This document shows, piece by piece, positions 28,045 through 35,218 of a DNA stretch of 64,000 nt. The translations under genes were made by a program, and so were the position numbers. Under the pieces are notes generated by a model. The model worked only from the letters and a program-made list of their open reading frames with translations, was not told the origin of the DNA and made no database searches. The stretch comes from Orrella marina (lineage in GTDB: Bacteria > Pseudomonadota > Gammaproteobacteria > Burkholderiales > Burkholderiaceae_B): positions 3,410,001 through 3,474,000 of the forward strand of contig NZ_CP028901.1 of NCBI RefSeq assembly GCF_003058465.1, read 5' to 3'. The first letter of the stretch is position 1. Each line of letters starts with the position of its first letter.

Positions 28045-29031
28045 ATGCGATATTGGTGGGTGAATCAGAACCAGACCTATCGCCACGAAGTAGAAGGTGG
28101 CTATCTCTGGTCGCCCAAGCGCAAGGCAAATGGACACAGCAACCCGTTCTATGACTTCATGCGCGAGGTCAAACCCGGCGACGTCATTTTTTCGTTTGCG
28201 AATACGCAGATCCGGGCAATCGGAGTTGCGCAGTCGTATGCCTACGAGGCGCCCAAACCGATCGAGTTCGGAGAAGCGGGTGCGTACTGGGACAAGATCG
28301 GCTGGCGTATCGATGTCAGATTTCAGCCGCTGCGCCTGCCTGCCAGACCATCGGAGCACATGTCCAGGCTTGCCCGGTACCTGCCTGTCAAGTACGCGCC
28401 ATTGAGACCCAACGGCTCGGGGTTGCAAAGTGTTTATCTGACGATGGTTCCAGAAGATTTTGCGGCGGAGTTGATCGACATTCTGGGTGCAGAGGCTCAC
28501 AGTCTGGTCAATGCCATTCGCCTTTCTGCAACCGATTCCGGGCACGATACGTCAGCGATCGGTCTGGTCCAGTGGGAAGAGCATGAGTTGCATCGGGTGC
28601 AGTCGGATACGACCATGACGTCCACAGATCGCCTGGCCATTGTCATGGCAAGAAGAGGACAAGGGCTGTTCAAGCAAAGAGTCAATCGTATTGAGAAGGC
28701 TTGCCGAATAACCGGTGTTGATCGACTGGAGCATCTGGTCGCGAGTCACTGCAAGCCCTGGCGTGATGCCACGAATGAGGAGCGACTGGACGGTGAAAAC
28801 GGTTTGCTTTTAACACCAAGTATCGATCATCTGTTCGATCGGGGTTTCATCAGTTTCGAAGGCAATGGCAGACTGATCGTCTCGCCTGTTGCCCACGAAG
28901 AGTCCTTGAGCAGAATGGGTATTGATACTCGGTCACCCCAGACTGTTGGCCGCTTTTCAAATGCGCAACAGGTTTACCTCGAGTTTCATCAGGAGAACGT
29001 ACTCCTCAAGTCTCGATATCTCGAGACTTGA
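28045..29031 (+). CDS. EVE-HNH protein, putative modification-dependent restriction endonuclease
   Basis: A 328-residue two-domain protein. The first about 130 residues form an EVE/PUA-like base-reading domain (RYWWVNQNQTYRHEVEGGYL, then REVKPGDVIFSFANTQIRAI). The C-terminal part, near residues 229-275, is an HNH nuclease with VASHCKPWRDATNEERLDGENGLLLTP read in pieces: SHCKPW, then N-GLLL, then the histidine in SIDHLFDRGFISF. Proteins joining EVE or PUA-like readers with HNH domains are known to cut DNA carrying modified cytosines, so this may act against phage. The ATG at 28045 fits the domain start; an ATG at 28006 is also possible. No partner methyltransferase is encoded nearby, as expected for this class. 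Confidence 0.82.
   Translation: MRYWWVNQNQTYRHEVEGGYLWSPKRKANGHSNPFYDFMREVKPGDVIFSFANTQIRAIGVAQSYAYEAPKPIEFGEAGAYWDKIGWRIDVRFQPLRLPARPSEHMSRLARYLPVKYAPLRPNGSGLQSVYLTMVPEDFAAELIDILGAEAHSLVNAIRLSATDSGHDTSAIGLVQWEEHELHRVQSDTTMTSTDRLAIVMARRGQGLFKQRVNRIEKACRITGVDRLEHLVASHCKPWRDATNEERLDGENGLLLTPSIDHLFDRGFISFEGNGRLIVSPVAHEESLSRMGIDTRSPQTVGRFSNAQQVYLEFHQENVLLKSRYLET
29007..29030. terminator. Perfect hairpin over the stop codon of the EVE-HNH gene
   Basis: A 10-bp stem (CAAGTCTCGA at 29007-29016 with TCGAGACTTG at 29021-29030) and a 4-nt loop. There is no T run, so it may act as an mRNA stabiliser or a weak bidirectional terminator between two convergent genes. Confidence 0.5.
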
Positions 29032-29129
29032 GCCATGTTGCCTACCCGCAAGGCTGATGTCCCGGCTTTATCCAGATCGTCAGATCTGACGGTCTCCGGT
29101 CTGTCTGGGCCGCTAGATTCTGATCTCGC

Positions 29130-29893
29130 TCAATCCTTCCAGACGGGCTTACGCTTCTCGACAAATGCGGCAATACCCTCTCTGGCGTCGTCGGTGGCAG
29201 CGATATTGCAGAAGCTGTCTGCGGCAGCGGCAACGGCTTGCCGATAACCATTGTCGTTGGCCTGCATGAAAGCGGCTCTGCCGAACTCAACCACACCAGC
29301 GGCTTTACCGCCTATGGTGCGCGCGAGCGCCCTGGCTTCGTCGAGTTCTTTGCCATCTTCGGCTACACGGCTGACAAGTCCTAGCGAGACGGCTTCCGAG
29401 GTGTCAAATGCGCGTCCGGTGAAGAGGATCTCGAACGCCCGATGACGCCCCACAATGCGGGGCAAGTGACTGAAGTGAATCGAAGGCAGCACACCTGCAT
29501 CGATCTCGGGGTATCCAAATGTGGCCGATCGGGAGGCTACGATCATGTCGCAGGAAATCGCCAGAGTCATCCCGCCACCCCGTGCGGTGCCCCGACTGCA
29601 GCGATAGTTGGCTTACCCATATGAAACTGGGTGTCCGTCATCTGTACATAGAGACGGTCTAGCAGGGCACGAACCTTTCCAGGCTCCCCCTGGTAGATGG
29701 CAGAAAGATTCAAGCCGGCGCAGAATCGGCCTGGCACCTCGCTGCCCACAATCACGGCACGGACCTCCGGGTCCTTGGCTGCACGCCTGAGCAGCCCCAG
29801 GTACTCGTCAAGCATTTCCTCGGAGAGCGCATTGACGGGTGGATTGTTAAACAGAATCTCGGCGATCTGGTCTTTAACTTGGTAGCTGATCAT
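29130..29893 (-). pseudogene. Enoyl-CoA hydratase/isomerase, single-base frameshift
   Basis: The two frames together make a crotonase-fold protein of about 254 residues. The N-terminal frame (29893 to 29567) begins MISYQVKDQIAEILFNN and carries the oxyanion-hole region GRFCAGLNLSAI. The C-terminal frame (up to 29130) carries MTLAISCDMIVAS and ends EKRKPVWKD. Family sequences read GGxARGGGM across the join. This is restored by adding one base to the C4 run at 29590-29593 (G4 on the coding strand). The rest of the gene looks well conserved, so either the mutation is recent or the base was lost in sequencing. An intact enzyme would hydrate enoyl-CoA in beta-oxidation or a related route. Confidence 0.85.
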
Positions 29894-29998
29894 GCTGGTT
29901 GTCTCCGCTTGATGAGGGTGTTTCTGTTGATGGCTCGTTGCTGCCGGTCTCTGGCTGTCTATCTCTTGCTGTTGGTCGAGCCACGTATAGGTCGCTGA

Positions 29999-31009
29999 TC
30001 AGAATCCCTCCAGTACGACCTTGCCGATTGATGTGCCACTTTCGATGGCCTGATGGGCACGACGCAGGTTCTCGGCATTGATGGTGCCGAAGTGGGCGTT
30101 TACGGGTGACTGGAGTGTTCCATCTGCAATCTTTTGTGCGACGTCCTCCAGCACACAGCGTTGCTGACCGATATCGTCCGTCTCGAAGATAGGTTTGGTA
30201 AAGACAGCCTCTGCATGCAATGACAGACTCTTGGGTTTGAGCAGGTTGACGTCGAGTCCTTCTGGTTCGTCAATGAATCCGATCTTGCCATAAGGTGCTG
30301 CAACCGCAGCCATGGCGGTAAATGATGCTGGTGTTGTGTTCATGGAGAAGATCCAGTGAACAGGGCCAAGCTTCTGACTCTTGATCTGGGCTGCGATGTC
30401 GTCCTGGTGAGAGATCACGTGATGTGCTCCCATCTTTCGGATCCACGCCTGACTTTCTGGTCGAGACGCGCTTGCGATGACCGTGACATCCGTGAACTGG
30501 CGGGCCAGTTGAATTGCCATGGTGGCGACACCGCCTGCACCGCCAAGAATCAGCAGGTTCCTGCCTTGCCCACCCGATCTGGGCAGACCCAGTCGATCAA
30601 ACAGCATGCCCCAGGCCGTCAGAGTGGCCAGTGGCAGTGAGGCGGCATCGGCGAACGAGAGACCTTTGGGCACCTGGCCGGCAATCCGGGCATCGACCAG
30701 ATGGAACTCAGCGTTCGCACCTGGCTTCAACATGTTTCCCGCATACAGCACGTGGTCGCCTTTTGCGAAGCCGGTGACTTCGCTACCAACTGCCTCAACA
30801 ATACCCGCCGCGTCCCAGCCTAGCACGCGTGGGCTTTCTGCAGATGCGCGCTGTGATCCACGCATCTTGATGTCACGCGGGTTGATGGCGATCGCCTGGA
30901 CCCGGACCAGGATGTCCTTCGGACCCGGTACAGGGACTGGCAATTCAAGGTCAATCAACCCCTCGACACCAAGCCCTGCCTGCTGTTGAATGTATCCGAC
31001 GGCTTTCAT
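29999..31009 (-). CDS. Zinc-type alcohol dehydrogenase / quinone oxidoreductase family (MDR)
   Basis: A 336-residue medium-chain dehydrogenase/reductase. It begins MKAVGYIQQ; the GroES-like domain contains INPRDIKMRG and LGWDAAGIVEAVGSEV, and the Rossmann domain has LILGGAGGVATMAIQLAR. Cysteines of a structural zinc site are absent, so it is closer to zinc-free quinone oxidoreductases that use NADPH. The substrate is unknown. The ATG at 31009 is chosen; the frame runs on to 31363 without family sequence. It is divergent from malonyl-CoA decarboxylase. Confidence 0.87.
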   Translation of the reverse strand: MKAVGYIQQQAGLGVEGLIDLELPVPVPGPKDILVRVQAIAINPRDIKMRGSQRASAESPRVLGWDAAGIVEAVGSEVTGFAKGDHVLYAGNMLKPGANAEFHLVDARIAGQVPKGLSFADAASLPLATLTAWGMLFDRLGLPRSGGQGRNLLILGGAGGVATMAIQLARQFTDVTVIASASRPESQAWIRKMGAHHVISHQDDIAAQIKSQKLGPVHWIFSMNTTPASFTAMAAVAAPYGKIGFIDEPEGLDVNLLKPKSLSLHAEAVFTKPIFETDDIGQQRCVLEDVAQKIADGTLQSPVNAHFGTINAENLRRAHQAIESGTSIGKVVLEGF

Positions 31010-31223
31010 GGTGTTGTTCCCCCCAAAATCTTCTATTTTCGTTTTGATGGACTCGAAGTCCGACAGTTTCATACGCACATGTGGTGTGACGTCATTTGTC
31101 ATCACCTGCTTTACCATTGCGAGGTGGATCCCGGTTCTGGTCCAGAGAGTCTCCCGGCAGTTTCTCCATTGTGACTGATGATACGAGTCAATGCAGGTGA
31201 TCCGGTTGCAGCAGAACCGTTTC

Positions 31224-31252
31224 ATACAGACCCACTTGATACAGACCCACTT
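31224..31252. repeat. Tandem 14-bp direct repeat upstream of malonyl-CoA decarboxylase
   Basis: Two perfect copies of ATACAGACCCACTT (31224-31237 and 31239-31252), period 15 bp, in the 374-bp divergent region between the MDR dehydrogenase and malonyl-CoA decarboxylase. They could be half-sites of an activator, although the phase is 1.5 helical turns. The rest of this region shows no gene. Confidence 0.75.
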
Positions 31253-31383
31253 CGTAAGTCCATTTGCCGTGTAACACGTTCCTTCTTGCTGCACTGGATA
31301 AAGACACAAGGGCATTGTGTGAACAATGGTAACGATCAAGGATTTCTGTATTTGGATAGTCAAACCAGCAGTAGAATCCTGCC

Positions 31384-32721
31384 ATGAACACTAAAACCGC
31401 CAAATCAAACAGCCGAACAGGCGATCTGTTCAACCGCCTCATCCGGGGAGACTGGAGCGTCTTCAAGAAGCTGGTGCCCGGGGATTCAGATGATGCGCTG
31501 GACCTGAGTTCAATCGCACAAGCCTTGCTGTCCCGGCGTGGCGAAGCCTCGGGCATGATGCTGGCACAGCGCCTTCTGGATACCTTCGAAACATCGACTC
31601 AGGAAGCTCGTCTGGCGTTTTTTCTGGATCTGGCGCAGAACTTCGCAGCGGACCCTGAGTCGCTCAGCGCTGCGATCGAGCAATATCAGCAATCACCTGG
31701 TGATGAGGCACTCGCGCGCCTTGGTCGTGCAGTCGAGCCACGCCGTCAGGAGCTGATTCGACGCCTGAATCACTCGTCTGGTGGTACGCATCGTTTGATC
31801 AAGATGCGTGAAAGCCTGCAAGGTTTCCTGCGAGCGCATCCGGAACTCGCTGCGGTCGATGCGGACTTTCTGCATCTGTTCGAATCCTGGTTCAATCCCG
31901 GGTTCCTGGAGATGCGACGGATGGACTGGCGAACACCTGCGAACGTGCTGGAGAAGCTGATCGAATACGAAGCCGTGCATGCCGTTCAGGACTGGAGTGA
32001 TCTGCGCAACCGCCTCGAACCCGTTGACAGGCGTTGCTTCGGGTTCTTTCATCCCCAGCTTGCAGAGGAACCCCTGATCTTTGTAGAGGTGGCACTCACA
32101 ACCGAAGTGCCGTCATCGATCCAGACGCTGCTGCATCCCGAACACATTCCGATTCCTGCGGCGCAGGCGAGCACTGCGGTCTTTTATTCCATCTCCAATA
32201 CCCAAAAGGGCCTGGCCGGTGTGCCGTTTGGCAGCTTTCTGCTCAAGCACGTGATCGAATCGCTGCAGCGCGAGATCCCGACGCTCAACACGTTTGTCAC
32301 GCTCTCTCCTGTCCCCGGGTTCGCACGCTGGCTCGGTGGCGAGCGCGCCGCAGAAAAGTCAGAAATGCTGTCAGAGGAAACGATTGAAGCACTCAAGGTA
32401 CTGGACGACGATCACTGGTACGAGGACGAAGACAAGACACAGGGCGTGCGAGCTGCCATGCTCGATAGTGCGCGTGCCTATTTTCTGCGCGCCAGGAATG
32501 CCAAGGGGATTGTTCTGGATCCGGTGGCCAGATTCCATCTGCGAAACGGAGCGGAGTTGCATCAGCTCAACTTCCTGGGCGATGTGTCACCGAACGGTTT
32601 AAAACAGTCCCATGGTCTGATGGTCAACTACTTGTACAAGTTGCGTGACATTGAACGTCATCATGAGGCGTTTGTCGAACGCCGCGAAATCGTTGCGTCC
32701 AAGGCTGTACTTGGTAAGTGA
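31384..32721 (+). CDS. Malonyl-CoA decarboxylase
   Basis: A 445-residue protein of the MCD family. The helical N-terminal domain is followed by the GNAT-like catalytic domain with HPQLAEEPLIFVEVALT, PVPGFARWLGGERA and the C-terminal FHLRNGAELHQLNFLGD, where the conserved Ser and His of the active site lie. The enzyme converts malonyl-CoA into acetyl-CoA and CO2, relieving inhibition by malonate or balancing fatty acid synthesis. No malonyl-CoA synthetase or transporter is next to it, so it stands alone rather than in a typical mat operon. Confidence 0.9.
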   Translation: MNTKTAKSNSRTGDLFNRLIRGDWSVFKKLVPGDSDDALDLSSIAQALLSRRGEASGMMLAQRLLDTFETSTQEARLAFFLDLAQNFAADPESLSAAIEQYQQSPGDEALARLGRAVEPRRQELIRRLNHSSGGTHRLIKMRESLQGFLRAHPELAAVDADFLHLFESWFNPGFLEMRRMDWRTPANVLEKLIEYEAVHAVQDWSDLRNRLEPVDRRCFGFFHPQLAEEPLIFVEVALTTEVPSSIQTLLHPEHIPIPAAQASTAVFYSISNTQKGLAGVPFGSFLLKHVIESLQREIPTLNTFVTLSPVPGFARWLGGERAAEKSEMLSEETIEALKVLDDDHWYEDEDKTQGVRAAMLDSARAYFLRARNAKGIVLDPVARFHLRNGAELHQLNFLGDVSPNGLKQSHGLMVNYLYKLRDIERHHEAFVERREIVASKAVLGK

Positions 32722-33021
32722 GAGCGGGAAACCGGAAGGGTTGCGTTCAAGCCAATCTTCATTCCTGACTGATACGGTCAGCTGACTTGTACGAAAGAGA
32801 AGATTTCTATGCCACCATCCGTTTTTTGACGGTAATGGTCGAACCGGACGCATCCTGAACGTCCTCTTCCTTGTCAAGGAGGGGTTGTTAGAAACGATCC
32901 CGCATTCCGGTTTGTACAAGGCCGCGCTGACGCTATGATGCTTGATGACTCCATGGACTTGATCAAACAGCAGTGCGTCCTACGGCTGCTCCACCACTTA
33001 CCATGATTCCTTGGCGGCTCT

Positions 33022-33384
33022 ATGAAAACAATTGCTTTACGTGAAATCGCCCATGCCCGCTCGGGCGAGAAGGGCAACGATTCAAATGTGTCGGTGATTG
33101 CGTATGACATGGCTGATTATGAGGTGCTTTGTCAGCAGGTTACCGTGCAGGCCGTCAAGGCACTTTACGGTCCGATCACCAGAGGGACGATCGTTCGCTA
33201 CGAGGCGCCACGTATCGGGGCGCTGAACTTCGTGTTGCGCGATGTCCTGGAGGGCGGGCGCTCGAGAACGTTGGCGTTCGACGAGTCAGGTAAAGCCTTG
33301 TCGTCTCTCATGCTGACTTTGCCTGTTGTGGTCTCAGACGAGTATGTCATTCGTTCGCAAAGGAAAGATCATGAGCGCCAATAA
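33022..33384 (+). CDS. AtuA-associated small ferredoxin-fold-like protein
   Basis: A 120-residue protein starting MKTIALREIAHARSGEKGND, which is the characteristic beginning of the domain that accompanies or is fused to AtuA (DUF1446) proteins. It contains the conserved GEKGNDSNVSVIAYD and the final LPVVVSDEYV. It overlaps the next gene by 14 bp, so the two products are probably made together and form one enzyme or complex. The catalytic role is unknown. Confidence 0.82.
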   Translation: MKTIALREIAHARSGEKGNDSNVSVIAYDMADYEVLCQQVTVQAVKALYGPITRGTIVRYEAPRIGALNFVLRDVLEGGRSRTLAFDESGKALSSLMLTLPVVVSDEYVIRSQRKDHERQ

Positions 33385-34738
33385 CAAGATGGTGAGGCTC
33401 GGGTGTGCGACGGGTTGGTCACGGGACAGATTCGAACCTGCGGCTGATCTGATTGAGCGCGGTAATCTGGACTATCTGTGTTTTGACTCGATGTCCGAAG
33501 TGACCATGAGCGCGGCGCAAGTGGCCCGTATGGAGCACTCCGACACGGCTCCATATGACCCGTATCTCGAGATGAGACTCACCCCGATTCTCAAATCTGC
33601 CAAAGAGAGAGGGGTGCGAATCATCACCAATCAGGGTTGGCTGGACCCACAGGCCGCTGCACGGAAAGTCCTTGAAATCGCGAAGTCCGAAGGCATCCGG
33701 AATCTCAAGGTTGCGGCCGTTGGTGGCGCTTTGCTTGACGACCGGATTTGCGATCTCGGTCTGAGATTTGTCGAGACAGGTGAAGCCGTCGCTGACTCTC
33801 GAGAGAGAATTGTTTCCGCGGAAGCGTACATGGGAGCCCAGGGAATCGTGCAGGCCCTGCGTGACGGGGCGGATGTTGTCATCACATCCAGGGTGGCGGA
33901 CGCGTGCGTTTACCTGGGCCCGCTTGCTTTTGAGCTGGGATGGTCTTTTGAAGATCATCATGCGATGGCTAAAGGGATGATCATTGGTCATTTGATGGAG
34001 TGCGGTGCCCAGGTCAGTGGCGGCTACTTCGCAGATCCAGGCTACAAGGATGTGCCGGATTTGCACAATGTTGGCAATCCGATTGCCGAGGTGAGTGACG
34101 ATTCGGTCACCATCACAAAGCTCGAGGGAACCGGTGGTCTTGTGTCGGAGGCGACTTGCAAGGAGCAATTGCTCTATGAAGTCCAGGATCCTGGCGCCTA
34201 CTTGTGCCCGGATGTGATTGCCGACCTGACTCGAGTCAGTTTCAGGCAGGCAGGTAAAGATCGTGTCGAGGTACTGATCGACCAGGCAGGGCGCCCCAGA
34301 ACGAATACCTTGAAAGCGCTGGTTGGAATTCAGGAAGGGTATATGGCGGAAGAGATGGTGCTCTTTGCCGGGCCAGGTGCGATGGCGAGAGCGCAGCTCA
34401 CACAAGAGATTCTCAAAAAGCGATTCGAAATGAACCAGCTCAACGCCTCGGAATTGCGGATGGATTATGTGGGCTTGAACGGGGTGCACCGTGAGGCCTC
34501 ACCTCGACCAGTCAATGACCCATATGAGGTTGTGCTGAGGATTGCACTCAAGACGCAGGAGCGACACGAAGCCGACAAGCTCAGAAAGGAAGTCGATCCG
34601 CTTGCCGTCAACGGGGTTTCAGGTACCGGCAAATGGGCCACAAGTTCTCCGTCCGCGCGTGTACGACCCGTCATTGGGCTTTACTCGACGCTGGTGCCCC
34701 GAGATCTTCTGGTCGCCGAGGTTCAGGTTTTGAGCTGA
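33371..34738 (+). CDS. Acyclic terpene utilization AtuA family protein (DUF1446)
   Basis: A 455-residue protein beginning MSANNKMVRLGCATGWSRD. The family pattern appears in DYLCFDSMSEVTMSAAQVAR, GVRIITNQGWLDPQAAA, VITSRVADACVYLGPLAFELGW and the glycine-rich GTGGLVSEATCKEQLLYEV. AtuA belongs to the citronellol/geraniol degradation cluster in Pseudomonas, but many family members lie outside it and have no proven reaction. None of the other atu genes (carboxylase, dehydrogenases) is nearby, so a terpene role should not be assumed. Translation is coupled with the small partner gene upstream. Confidence 0.85.
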   Translation: MSANNKMVRLGCATGWSRDRFEPAADLIERGNLDYLCFDSMSEVTMSAAQVARMEHSDTAPYDPYLEMRLTPILKSAKERGVRIITNQGWLDPQAAARKVLEIAKSEGIRNLKVAAVGGALLDDRICDLGLRFVETGEAVADSRERIVSAEAYMGAQGIVQALRDGADVVITSRVADACVYLGPLAFELGWSFEDHHAMAKGMIIGHLMECGAQVSGGYFADPGYKDVPDLHNVGNPIAEVSDDSVTITKLEGTGGLVSEATCKEQLLYEVQDPGAYLCPDVIADLTRVSFRQAGKDRVEVLIDQAGRPRTNTLKALVGIQEGYMAEEMVLFAGPGAMARAQLTQEILKKRFEMNQLNASELRMDYVGLNGVHREASPRPVNDPYEVVLRIALKTQERHEADKLRKEVDPLAVNGVSGTGKWATSSPSARVRPVIGLYSTLVPRDLLVAEVQVLS

Positions 34739-34890
34739 GTGCCAATACCCTGCCTATGCCGGTTGTTGTGTGCCGCAGGATGGAGTGGTGGTTGGCCGTG
34801 ATAACGGAATAGTCGTTGTTGGCGTGTCAGATCTGTAGAGTCAGCGCCTTTTGCGTACGACAGTCACCATGGCTCTGGTAAGCAGTTCGT

Positions 34891-34973
34891 TCTGATATGT
34901 ATAAAAAAATCGATTTTCTATACATGTCCGAACGAACGTGTATAGAAAACAGCCCTTTTCTATTCATATCAGA
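34891..34973. promoter_or_regulatory. Nested double-palindrome operator upstream of the formate dehydrogenase operon
   Basis: Two imperfect palindromes share the half-site GTATAgAAAA. Site 1 is at 34899-34923 (9 of 10 pairs, 5-nt spacer). Site 2 is at 34940-34965 with the perfect core ATAGAAAA-N6-TTTTCTAT at 34942-34963. Their centres are about 42 bp apart, four helical turns. The block is itself symmetric: the outer arms TCTGATATG/CATATCAGA are at 34891-34899 and 34965-34973, and the inner arms TTTTCTATACA/TGTATAGAAAA at 34914-34924 and 34939-34949. It lies about 245 bp before fdsG. This is the expected layout for cooperative binding of a dimeric regulator. The regulator gene is not in the neighbourhood. 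Confidence 0.75.
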
Positions 34974-35218
34974 TCAAGAAGCCTCGTGCCAGCCATCCCC
35001 TCGCGCGACCCCCCTGAATCAGAAAAATGGCAGGATGTTCTGGTCCTGTTCCTGTCAGAGATGTTCCTTTGTTCGCTGCGCTGACTCGCTACGCCCAACC
35101 CATCAGGTACCTGCCATTGTCTTGTGATCGCACAAGGCTTAGCATCTGAGGTACAGGGCGGTTCGTGATCCGGTTTCATGAGTGCACACAAGCCCTGTCC
35201 GCATGGAGAGGCGTAGCA

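Noticed and set aside
31010..31363. N-terminal extension of the MDR dehydrogenase to 31363
   Set aside because: The extra 118 residues have no MDR sequence; the family starts at MKAVGYIQQ (31009).
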